Shown: piece after piece, positions 1 to 10,281 of the stretch
How positions within the stretch are numbered: position 1 is the stretch's first letter
Layout: each line of letters opens with the position of its first letter
Source: Guillardia theta CCMP2712
Taxonomy: Eukaryota > Cryptophyceae > Pyrenomonadales > Geminigeraceae
NCBI RefSeq assembly: GCF_000315625.1
Contig: NW_005434615.1
Span: 72,991 to 136,990 of the forward strand
Direction: 5' to 3'
DNA: 64,000 nucleotides
Position numbers and translations under genes: made by a program
Notes under the pieces: model-generated
What the model was told of the DNA's origin: nothing
What the model saw: the letters and a program-made list of their open reading frames with translations, nothing else
The model's database searches: none

Positions 1-32
1 CCAATAGGGCCGAGGCCACGAGAGAGTCGATC

Positions 33-1017
33 ATGCCGTCAAGCATAGCGAAGGATCCCGTTGAGGTCTTCTCCCAGGACTTCGAGGACAGCACTGACGA
101 CATCGAGGATTCCCCAGACTTCGCTGCCTCCAGTTTCCCTTTCTCCAACTGCGCTCCAGACTCCCACATAGATTCAGCTTCGTCCGTGCCAGAAGCTCAT
201 CCCACCAAGACTGAATCCTCGTGTTGCAGACCGTCACAAGCGGCTCTCAAGCTTAAGATCCGAGAAAACATCAAGAATGGAGTGAGCAAACTTCAGAAAG
301 TCTGCGCGTACGAGTTTTGTCCTTCGCCGTTGCATTCCAACAAGTGGCGCCTGGTAACACCAGACACAACAGCTGGAGGGAGAGACTGGCAGCCTCTTCT
401 CGGCATGACTCTGTGCGACTCTTGCTACTCGACATATAGGAAGCACGGGACTTTCATCAGGTCTGTGCGAACGGCAGAAGGCTGGGCGCGCTTCGATGAG
501 AGGAGCAAGGAAAAGATTGTCGACTTGCAGAAGGTGAAACCGTCAGCCGGTCAGAAGCGTAGTAGATGTGCCCTGTCACAAACGTCAGCAGCAAAAGATC
601 TTGTTGGCAAGTCACTGACTTCACGTTGCGCTCCAAGACCAAAAGCCGGAGGCGTCCTGGTGAGACGTTCTTTACCGCTTCCCACTTGTCGGTCGTCTGA
701 CAACCGTTCAGGTCGACCAAGAGATTTTCTCGATGGAAGGGAGGCCGAGCAGGTTCAGGAAGCCAAGCATCAAGCTTGTGGAAGCCATCGATGCCGGCAG
801 CAAGTCAAAGCGGAGGCGAGCAAATGCGAACAGGGCGCAGAAGTCCGAGTGGCCATGGGGAGGCGTGTGCCCGGACACGGTGCAGGAGCTTGTAGGCGAT
901 GTGACGGCAGAGGGGGAGGGATTGGATGGATTTGACTGCCGAAGCGTCTTGCCGCGAGAACTAAATGATTCCGTGTGGGGGATGGCAGAAACTTCACCAG
1001 ACGACGATTTCTTTTAG
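33..1017 (+). CDS. GATA-like zinc-finger protein, two exons, possibly 5'-partial
   Basis: My model is join(33..659, 712..1017), 310 residues. The uninterrupted frame from 33 degenerates into low-quality sequence after about 660. A 52-nt intron (660-711) with donor GTGAGA and acceptor TTCAG, phase 0, joins it to a convincing C-terminus ending DDDFF-stop. Residues 91-131 hold Cys91, Cys96, Cys128 and Cys131 (C-x4-C, then C-x2-C), with WRLVTP and LCDSCYSTYRKHG between and after them. This resembles the GATA/treble-clef pattern (WR...G..LC..C) but with a longer loop (31 residues between the pairs, against 17-20 in classical GATA fingers). The N-terminus is acidic and KSKRRR at 240-245 could be a nuclear localisation signal. 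A nuclear DNA-binding role is inference. The frame stays open from 33 back to base 3, so the true start may lie outside the window. It converges on the PPR gene. Confidence 0.6.
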
Positions 1018-1231
1018 GAGGAACAGACAAGTTTTAAGTAGAAATTATGATTATGATTATGAATTAAAGTATCCAGAAACAAACGGACTTTGCTATCTCG
1101 AGACCGCATGGTTCGTCCGCGGGAGGGTCCACTGGATCAGAGCCGCATGGAGTTGCTTCAGTAAAGGGTGAACGCGTGAGGTTTATCCCTTGTCGTCCAC
1201 CTATCAATGATTTATTCATGTTTCCCCCTCC
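1018..1231. other. convergent 3' intergenic region
   Basis: This 214-bp stretch lies between the stop codons of two convergent genes. It contains an AT-rich patch with repeated attatg units near 1045-1065, which fits a 3' UTR or polyadenylation region, although no canonical AATAAA stands out. I see no gene in it. Confidence 0.5.
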
Positions 1232-4200
1232 TTATACTTGGAGTTCTCTCTCGTCCTTCTTCTCCCTGCGGAACCATGTTCGAAAAGCTCTCAGACGAGC
1301 CTTGAGGCGGCTGCTCGAAGACGCTGCCTGCGTTGCTATCGCCATCATGTGCGTGTCTGGTCGCATGCCGCTCGTTGCCGCCTGCTCGAGCAGGTCCAAC
1401 ACTTCCTCGCGCCTGCCGACCTGGATCTGGAGAAAGCATGAGGAAGAAGCAGGAGGGAGGAGCAGGCTAAAAGCAGAAGATAGGAGCAGGAGGGAGGAGC
1501 AGGAGGGAGGAGCAGGAGGGAGGAGCAGGAGGGAGGAGGAGGCTTACCATCGCTCTCATCATCACTGAGTATGTCTTGATGTTTTGACAATCCGCGGGGA
1601 TCTTGGCGAACAAGGAGGCGGCAAGCGAGACGGCCTCCGAGGTCCCTTCCTGTTTGGCTGCCTTGATGATGGCCAGGAAAGTGACGCTATCAGGACGGAC
1701 GTTGGCGGCGATCATCTCGTTCAAGACCTTGATCGCCTCAACGATGCCTCCTCCAGCTGTACAAGGAGCTCTAGCAAACCCTTCAAGGAAAATGTTGTAG
1801 GCAACCGTGTCCGGCTCGACTCCAGCTCTCCTCATCTCCTGCATCACCCTGTAGCTCCTCTTCAGCGCCTTCTCTCCGTCGGCCGACCCAGCAGAGGTCG
1901 TGCAAATCTTGAGCAGAGCAGAGAAGCTGCGGCAGTTGGGCACGACACCATGGCTGCGCATGAGCTCGAGCACCCGATTCGCGTCCAGCAGGCACAGGCG
2001 GAAGGCGTCTCCTCCTTCAACAGGCGCCAGCTCGGCTGCCAGCGCGATGGAGTCGAGGAGGGCGTTGCAGGTGACGACGTTGAGCTGGACGTCGGAGGAG
2101 AACATGTCCTGGAGGACGCCGATGCCTATGGAGATGTATTGACGAGCTTCCTTGAGGGCCTCGGGGGTGCCGGACTGCGGGAGGATGCCGAAGCTGCGGG
2201 GGTTGGCTGACCCCACCAGCATCTTCTCGAACTCTTGGTAGTCGATCCTACCGTTGGCGTCCATGTCGGCCCAACGGAAGAACCTGACGAGATCCTTCTC
2301 CGAGACCTCCGAGCGAGGGAGGGCCCAGGAGGAGCGGGAGGAAGGAGCTTTGGTAGGAGACGACACGGCCTGCTTCTCCTGGAAGGGAGCTCTGCGGAGA
2401 AATGCGGACCTGAGCTCATCGACGCTGATCTCTCCGTCTCCATCTTCATCGATGCTGCGGAAGATGTTTTGAATCTTCCTGCGAAGGCGACGACCCCGCC
2501 CGTCTCCTTGCATGCACGTCAGGCTCTTAAAGATCACGTCCATGAAGATGGCGCATGACACGCCGTCGGGCTCCACATTCGATCTCTTCATCAGCTCAAT
2601 TACCCTCCAGGAGAGTCTCACCCAGTCGCCGTCCAGCCCTGCCGCAGCCGCCATGCAGTACATGTCGATGATGGAGTTGAAGGTGACGGAATCTGCCTGC
2701 ACTCCATCCTTCTCCATGAGCTCCAGGATCACGCTGCCATGCTTGAGCAGGCTCAGGTCCCCCACCTTCACTCCGTTGGCTCCTGCTGCCACCAGCGATG
2801 TGTATGAGATCACGTTGGGCTTGAGACCCTTCCTCCTCATCATCTGGATCAGCTGCAGCCCCTTGGCGATGCAGTCGGCGGGTCTCTCGCCCGGCACGCA
2901 GGAAGCGACGGCCTTGGAGCAAGCGGCGATCAGCGAGTTGTACGACACCAGGTTGGGCGCGATGCCTCGCAGCTCCATCGCTTGCATCAGCTCGACTCCC
3001 ATGTCCACCATCGCCAGGCCTCGATGCTCCGCGGCTTTGCTGCACGCAGTCAGGAGGCAGTTGCATGTGATGATGTTGGGGTTCAGCCCCACCGCCTGCA
3101 TGGCCTCGACCACATTCAGGGCTTGCGACAGCCCATCCTCCTCCTGCGTCGAAGACGACTTGATGCACGCGTCGAGGATCGTGGTGTAGGTGACCACGTC
3201 AGGGGACAACCCGTCTGCCCTCATCATGTCCAGCACGATGCTGCCCTGGTCGAAGACGCTGTCGGAGCTCCGGCTCAGCACGGGAGCTGTGCATGCTCGC
3301 ATCAAGGCGTTGTAGGTCAGAACGTCAGGCTTCACTCCTGCCCTCCGCATGTCCTCCAGGATCTCCAGCCCCCCTTGCATGCCACTGCTCCTTCCCGCCT
3401 GCGCCTCCTTGGCCATGGCGCACATGAGCGTATTCCAAGTGACCAGGTCTGGCGTGACCCTCTGCCGCAGCATTTCCCCTCGCACGAGCCCGCGGGCCGC
3501 CGCTAGCCTGCCGCTCTTGGCGTAGACGTTGAGCAGCGAGTTCCATGTAGTCGTGCTCCACGTCAAAGAGACGTTCCTGTCACGAAACAAATCCTGCAAG
3601 CATGCACGTCACCTCAAGCGAGTAAGGGCGAGCAGGGGAGTTCACCTCAGCCACCACGACTGCTGCCTCGTATCCTGCTTCTGCTGCCTTGGCACAGAGA
3701 GAGAAGAAGTGGTTGTAAAAGTCCTCGTTGAGTTCAAGCCCATCCTCCCTCACCAGCTCCAACACTTTGCATCCATTTCTCACAGCCGATTCCGACCAGT
3801 TCCCTGCCCTCTTCATCTTGGCTGAAGTCAAGCAGATCTTGACCATCTGGATGTAAGTCAAGATGGAGGGGTTCAGGTCATGCTCTCGCATCAGCACAAG
3901 GATCTCCATCCCCTTCTGCCATCCCCGCGACCATCCTCCTCTTCCTCCTCGAGCCCCCGTGGATCGAGCACACATCTCCATCATGCTCGTGAATGTGATG
4001 GTGTTGGGTGCGATACGCGCATCTCGCATCATGTCAAGAACGGAGTACGCGTTTGCAAACGCTTCTTCCTGAGACATCATGCTTGCACTCTTGGCGCAGA
4101 CATTCATCATCGAGTTGAAGCTGATGAGATCGGGTTCAATGTTCTCCTCTACCATCCTGGTCATCAAGTTGATTGCATGCTCGAAAGCAGGTTGGCACCC

Positions 4201-4901
4201 CCTTCCTGCCGTTAGCGCCGCGAAATGAAGCATCATGTTGTATGCGACAACACCAGCACGGTCTGCGTCCTTGAGCAGCTGGAGAGCCTCGAGAGCGACC
4301 CGCCATGACTCATCACAATCGCTGGAGCAGATGTCGCTGCTTGCTCTAAGGAAGCCACGGAACGAAGAGAGCAAGTCCTGAGTTGAGATAGTGCTAGACT
4401 TACACGCCGATTTGAATCGTTCAAGCTTCGACCTGATCTCTTGCTTTTCTCCCAACCCATTCGAGTTGCGGTTGCCTTTCCTCCCATCGCCGTCACCCTT
4501 GTTGTTCACCCTTTCGTTGTGTCCAAGGTCTAGCAGCGAAGTTTGAACGATGGAGGGCTCTCCCAGCTTGGCGATCTTTGATCGTTCATATTTGAGCTTC
4601 TGCTCAAGGCTCGTCACCACGCTGTCACGTCCCCTCGCGTCATCCTCACCTTGTTCACCAGCATCTTCTGCCTCTCGACAGCATCGCCAAGAGAGCACGT
4701 CCACGTGCGATGGAGGCACATTACCTGGCAGCATGGCGGTTAGAACAACAATAATCGGAATGCGCAGAGTTGATTCACCCGGGCTCCTGACTTGACGACA
4801 AGAGGATGCTTTGACCCCACCTGAAAAGCACCCGCAGGTTTGCCATCCCAGATCACGAAGAAGATGAAGACAACAGGGATGATAGTCTTCATCCCCTTCA
4901 T
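1232..4901 (-). CDS. PPR protein with two EF-hands and a bipartite plastid-type leader
   Basis: My model is complement(join(1232..1426, 1548..3593, 3646..4599, 4650..4724, 4779..4901)), 1,130 residues. The introns (54, 50, 52 and 121 nt) are all phase 0 with GT-AG ends. The first has a good branch-like TTCTAAC. Residues 1-25 form a signal peptide (IIPVVFIFFVIW core). AGAFQVGSKH follows, with Phe at the likely cleavage site and a basic tail, the usual leader of nuclear-encoded plastid proteins in red-lineage complex algae. About 20 P-type PPR motifs follow (such as PDVVTYTTILDACIKS and PNLVSYNSLIAACSKA). Two canonical EF-hand loops, DEDGDGEISVDE (766-777) and DMDANGRIDYQE (827-838), sit between roughly the 14th and 15th repeats. 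PPR proteins bind organelle RNA. Calcium-tuned plastid RNA binding is inference. The last exon restores a PPR-like end (MRPDTHMMAIA); without splicing, the frame runs into low-complexity Leu/Pro/Cys. A start at 4949 is possible but would put polar residues before the signal peptide. Confidence 0.85.
1441..1542. repeat. purine-rich minisatellite inside the last PPR intron
   Basis: Four perfect tandem copies of the 13-nt unit aggagcaggaggg occupy 1482-1533, flanked by degenerate copies. On the coding (minus) strand this is a pyrimidine tract lying within the 121-nt intron 1427-1547 (donor GTAAGC, acceptor CTCCAG). The period of 13 is not a multiple of three, as expected for non-coding sequence. 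The tract makes this intron more than twice as long as the other introns of the gene. Confidence 0.8.
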
Positions 4902-5486
4902 ATCTGCTATCACAACATCGCTTCGTCCACCTGTTCCGAAAGTCAACACACTCCGGTGTTACTATTTCTTTCTTTAGCTCCTCTCTGCCTGATGATGTTC
5001 AACTCAAATCTGGTTCATCCTTGCAACCAACCAGTTCTCCTCACATAGCCTCTGATGTTTCTTCTTCTTCCTCTTGAAAACGGATGTATTCCTCTTGAAA
5101 ACTATCGCATATCGTCATCCTCTGTCTCTACCTCTCTCGCTCTATCCAGTATTGCCATCACGTTTCTTGTAGATGTCTCATGTGTGCAACTGTGAACTCT
5201 TGACACAAGAAGTCTACTTCCGCATCTTACATCTTCTTTCTTGTCGCTCTCTTTCTCTCTAGGTATTCAATCCTCATCTTCTCTCCACTCTCTCCGTCTC
5301 CCCTCCCCTCCCTCCCCTCCCCTCCCCTCCCCTCCCTCAGAATCCTGACCTGGTGCCCAACCATTTCCGTAGTCTTGCAACAATGCCACATGCACCCCCT
5401 CGAAATCCACTTAATTTACAGGTAAAACGAGGGGTGGGGTAATTCTGTTTGCCGCTTGTGGGGATGAGGGCCACGAGTTGGGGAAC
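4902..5486. promoter_or_regulatory. divergent intergenic region between the PPR and BUD32 genes
   Basis: The 585 bp separate the start codons of two divergent genes, so they probably hold both promoters. The part beside BUD32 is strongly pyrimidine-rich on the + strand (about 5220-5338), with runs of tctct and a (tcccc)n tract. A tttacag|gtaaaa at about 5415-5426 could belong to a 5' UTR intron. I see no TATA box I would defend. Confidence 0.4.
5297..5338. repeat. (TCCCC)n pyrimidine microsatellite
   Basis: Imperfect tandem repeats of cctcc/tcccc cover about 40 bp and end in ctcag. The tract lies about 150 bp upstream of the BUD32 start codon. It may be promoter sequence or the polypyrimidine tract of a 5' UTR intron. 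It encodes nothing. Confidence 0.75.
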
Positions 5487-6442
<956 letters not shown>

Positions 6443-6629
6443 TTGATAAATGCCTCTGACTCATCGAAAGTTACGATTTCACTTATTTCCTTATCTTACA
6501 TGTAATTTCCGAACTGAATCCCCTTGAAACTTCCGATTGAAACCCATGAAACAAAAGCTCCCAAAGAGAAAGGAAAACAACAGACATGAAATTGAATATT
6601 TCAATCTCCGAGATGTAGAATTGATGAGA

Positions 6630-8266
6630 TCATGAACATTTTTGCGCCAGTGCGATTAGAGCATTTGCTGCTTCTTGGGCCAAATCCTCCTCAATGGCGT
6701 TCCTTTTTCTCTTCCTTTCGTTGACTCCGGTCACCTCGGCGTCATAAGCCCTGTCCCCCTCTGCACCAAGTGGGGCAGCTATTACTCTTTCGGTAGAGTT
6801 GCTTTCGCCATCAGTGACATACTCCTTCTCCCCACTTGGCTCTGGAGAAGGACACGAAAGGTCGAACGTGCAGTTTTTCTGCGCCAGGTCAAGAATCGCT
6901 CTGTCAGTGTTTGGTGATCTGTGAGCCAACGATCGCAAGTCAAAAATGTTTGGCGAAACCGTTTGCGGTTGGGGGAGGAAAGCAGGATTCAGAAAAGCAG
7001 GCATGCCAACTTGGCGCGGTGCCATCGATGCTAAGAACTTTCCGTCTTCGTCATTGTTCGCGTCATAGTTTTCCAAATGTCTCTGTAATCTGAAGATCAG
7101 TTTGTTGGTCAAGACATGCCACACAATCCTGGACCTGCATGTGATTCCTCTTTCCTGTGTCGAACGAGTCTCGTTCCATCCAGTGCATTGGGTTCTTGCA
7201 ACCCATCGGAGCACTACCGCAGTCACAGCAGTACGAGCACCAAACCCATCTAATGAAACAGGAAAAAGAAAAAGCATCAGTTCTACATTGAACATCTTAA
7301 GCAATCAACCTTGATGAGAGATCTTCATACCCTGAACAAATATTATAGACACAGAGCATGTAGTCACACACAACAACACGGCACGAGGTCTTGCACATAC
7401 GAACTGTCAACAAGAATATACATGCTCATCATACAGAGTGAGCCATCAAGACATGCCTACACAGTCAAAGGGAAGGGAACGTACTGGTGTCCAGCTTCAC
7501 AAATGACGGTCAGGTAGCCCCTCTTGTGATTGCGAGTCCTCAAAGCACACTTGCAAGGATTTCTGTTTTGCTTCCTGTCGACGTGTTTGCACTTTTCCAA
7601 CACCTGAACACCGTGTGCAAGAAGGTTCACTCGGTCAATCCAAGGCACTCTTGGAGAGTATGATTGAAGAGTTGGGGAAGCACGGAGCAGAGAACTGGGA
7701 GAACACACCATTCCAGACTGCAATACAGGAGCAGGACCAGGAATTCCAGCACATGCCGAGCCTGTTTGCAAAATCGGAGAAAAACGTGGCTCGGCGCAGA
7801 GAACAGAGTACACTGGTGAAGGACTCGCCAAACCGGGTGGGTTCACGCACACTGCGATCTTCTTGAAACCGTACATATCTTTAGTTCGCGGAAGAGGCCT
7901 GCTCTCTGCGCCTGTTTTGGAAGGAGCATTTAAGTGCCTTTGCATGTGATTTCTCTTCCCGGTATCAAATGAATCTCTTTCCATCCAGTGTGCAGGCATT
8001 ATGCATCCGCGTGTCCCCAAGCCACAATCACAGCATTGTCGGCACCAAACCCATTGATGGCCAGCATCACAAGTGACTGCAAGATGACCCCTTTTGTGAC
8101 AACGGATATGAAGCGGCTGCGCACACTGCATTCTATTCGACTTCCTGTCTACATGCTTGCATTGATGAAGCACTACCACCGGCTCTTCTGCACCATCGAC
8201 GCGGATGATCGTTGGACTTGGATGTGCATTCAAGTGAGGAAAGGCAGGTGGCATCAAGGCCGCCAT
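6630..8266 (-). CDS. protein with duplicated Cys/His-rich (putative zinc-binding) domain
   Basis: My model is complement(join(6630..7082, 7135..7249, 7485..8266)), 449 residues, with introns of 52 and 235 nt. An in-frame stop (8281-8279) just upstream supports the ATG at 8266. Two copies of a domain of about 76-80 residues start at residues 36 and 226. Shared blocks are CKHVDRK, HKRGH/Y, GHQWVWC..CCDCG, and HWMERDSFDTGKRNHMQRHL, with about eight conserved Cys and several His. The second copy is complete only after splicing at GHQ|WVWC and MQ|RHL, which confirms both introns. The spacer between copies is Pro/Ser-rich. The tail is acidic with a basic patch (ERKRKRN) that could be a nuclear localisation signal. 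I do not recognise the domain. A zinc-binding nucleic-acid-binding role is inference from the Cys/His pattern and the HMQRH ending. Confidence 0.8.
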
Positions 8267-8952
8267 ATCTTCGATGGTTCAGATAATCAGCCTTTTTAGA
8301 TATTTGATTTCAACCCTTCGTTAATTCTGTAGAAGCACCGTCAGTTTCACCGAAATTTTGCGGACCCAGAGGCGTGGATGCGAAAGCTTTTGCCTTTGCC
8401 GTTTCTACAACACGACATGGCTCAACACACATAGACCACCGATTGAACTGAAGAAAATCAAATGCTGAAGAGGTAAATGGCAGATGAAAAACGAGGATGT
8501 TGATGGTTCATCAACTTATGCACGGGTATTTACAAGTCGTGCTAAGTGCTCTCGACCAGGGTTTTGCATGGAATTTTACATTTGAGCAACATGAGAAGAA
8601 GTATAGAGGAATGAACAAGAGAGAAACTTTGGTGAAGGAAAAGCATTCACGTTGCTAGATTGAAAAGCGCTTGTTCGCGCTTGTGTGAAGCACTCGCAGC
8701 TACTCTCAAGCAGGTTCGCTTTCGCCTACCGCCAGCATTGCTCACCTACTTCGCAAGCTTCTACCCAGATGGGTGGGTCCAAATCAGACCCCACCGATGT
8801 TTGCCTAAAAAGTTTGGACCTCATCACCCCCTTCTTGGATCTAGAATGGACCCGTACTTGCTGAAATCTGTAGTAGGGGTGGCACTGCCATACAAGGGGT
8901 AGAGGAATGGTCATAGCAACCTTCCAGAAGATCTTCTCCAGCAATCAATTGA

Positions 8953-9210
8953 ATGCCGGCCAGTGCCGCGCCGGCCGGGCGCACTAGGCCAGGCACTAGG
9001 CTGGCCACCGGAGGCTTCAGCCCCAGCCGCGGCCCGCCCGGCCGCCGCCGGTGGGGCCGCCGGTGTCCGGGCAGTGCCCTGAAGCGAATTCGCCGGGCCG
9101 TGCCGGGCCGCTCCGGCTCGGAGTCCTCCAAGTCAACTCAGTAGTGTGAAAACCGTTGACCGGTAACGGTAAGCGGGCCCGGCCCGAACCCGGCGAGCCG
9201 CTCAGTCTGA
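8953..9210. other. abrupt GC-rich island with repeated GCCGGGCC words
   Basis: The composition changes sharply from AT-rich flanks to dense G+C. The words gccggcc, gccgggccg and ggcccggcc recur in both orientations, for example twice within 9090-9115 and again at 9175-9186. The block returns to normal by about 9215. It has no plausible protein and no clear terminal inverted repeats or target duplication. It may be a fragment of a dispersed repeat, or a promoter CpG-type element of COX19. I cannot tell which. Confidence 0.5.
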
Positions 9211-9329
9211 TCGGATCTAGTCCTTTTTACTCAACTCACAGTAAAGTTAAGTTAAAAATCAGTACGAGGACAATGGGTAGTGATTGCAGTCGCCGGGACT
9301 GTCACGTGCAAGTTTGGGGAATGCTGAAA

Positions 9330-9490
9330 ATAAGGGTGGGGTGGGTTATTAGAATTGTGGGGGTTCTGATAAGGGTATCTTTGTACTGAACTGCAAGGGT
9401 GAAACGCCACTGGGGTCATTGACCAATGGGGGTAGGGGGTGATTTTTCGAGGGTATAAAGTATTCGACGTCAGAGGGTGGGGTGGAGGTC
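9330..9490. repeat. G-run-rich block upstream of COX19
   Basis: Runs of three to five G (gggtggggt, gtggggg, aaggg, tgggg, gggggtagggggtg, gagggtggggtgg) recur every 10-25 nt on the + strand. The block resembles the one at 11045-11490. It does not encode a consistent protein. The runs could form G-quadruplexes, or they may be remnants of a dispersed repeat. Confidence 0.5.
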
Positions 9491-9508
9491 AGCAGAGGAC
9501 GTCGTGCA

Positions 9509-10281
9509 ATGGCGTCTTCCATGGGAGGAGCGTCAGCGAACAGGCAAGTCTGCGATTGCAACATGAACATTTTATGTTCCACTTTGTTTTACACATACTC
9601 TGATATTCTTCGTTGTGTTGTGATTGTGACTATGGGGGGTGGGGCTGCTCTGAATTCCTCGGGTTCCCTTGGTGAAAGGTGATAATAGGCTGCGAATGCT
9701 GATCCATCCGATTAGTTGTTACACACTCTGAATATACGATGTAGAGATCATACTCAAACGTATATCTGAAGCAGCTTTTGTGTATCTCTCTCACTGAATA
9801 GCTCATTTTTCGAGTGGGCTGATGAAATCTTTTTTTTTCCATCCAGCAAGGCAAATGCTCGTCCGCCAAAGAAAGGAAGTTTTCCGTTGGACCACTTTGG
9901 AGAGTGCAAGGAAGCGATGAGTAGGTTGATTCATTTTTTTTTTGATAATTCTCCTTTTTTGATTTTGATTTCTTTTCAATTAGGTATATGGCCTGTATGA
10001 AGAACAACGACCATGCACATGCTACATGCAGAGAAGAGACCAAAGCGTATGAATTTCAAGTGATTGTATCTTGATGTGACCTTTTGTGTTATAGGTATCT
10101 TGAATGTCGAATGGCAAATGGACTCATGGAACAAGAAGACGTCTCGAAGTTCGGTTTGAATGATTCTATCGACCTGCAAAGCAGCCTGAAAGCGCAAGAG
10201 GTGATACATGTTGTCCATCCATCAAACATTCCTGGCATGCTGGGGCTTGGGATGTTCAAATCTAAGTTGACAACCGACTGA
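9509..10281 (+). CDS. COX19: COX19, mitochondrial twin-CX9C copper-handling assembly factor, four exons
   Basis: My model is join(9509..9543, 9847..9924, 9984..10046, 10095..10281), 120 residues. The core PPKKGSFPLDHFGEC, then YMAC, YLECRM and LMEQE, matches the COX19 family closely. The twin CX9C motif is intact (Cys32-Cys42 and Cys53-Cys63), forming the CHCH hairpin imported into the intermembrane space by Mia40. COX19 works in cytochrome c oxidase assembly with copper chaperones. The introns are 303, 59 and 48 nt. The first starts with GC (AG|GCAAGT) and the second donor is gttgat. Only these junctions keep the conserved residues in frame. The C-terminus (MLGLGMFKSK) is about 20-30 residues longer than in animals. 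A further intron at gag|gtgata (10200) could alter the last 25 residues, so the end is less certain than the core. Confidence 0.9.
9544..9846 (+). other. apparent GC-AG intron in COX19
   Basis: The donor reads AG|GCAAGT, the typical context of GC-AG introns, and the acceptor is a T-rich tract ending CCATCCAG. Splicing joins phase 2 to give Ser12 and continues directly into the COX19 core. At 303 nt it is the longest intron I model in the window. Alternative first exons are possible because the first 11 residues are not conserved. Confidence 0.55.

Larger units (their letters stand above)
8267..9508. other. intergenic region between divergent genes, with no supported gene
   Basis: This 1.24 kb separates the Cys/His-rich gene (-) from COX19 (+). 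It has ordinary AT-rich sequence up to about 8740, a stretch with scattered CCCC/GGGG runs (8770-8900), a GC-rich island (8953-9210), and a G-run block (9330-9490) ending at the COX19 start. The only open frame, 8660-8902 on +, has no family signature. Promoters of both genes should lie at the two ends. Confidence 0.5.

Noticed and set aside
33-935. Uninterrupted 300-codon reading of the first gene
   Set aside because: Residues after about 210 become low-quality. A consensus 52-nt intron (660-711) joins instead to a better C-terminus in another frame.
1584-3506. Plus-strand open frames of up to 225 codons
   Set aside because: They lie antisense to the PPR exons and reflect its GC-rich codon use. 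No domain is visible.
8660-8902. Small plus-strand open frame of 80 codons
   Set aside because: It has no family signature and overlaps a run-rich non-coding stretch; chance is the simplest explanation.
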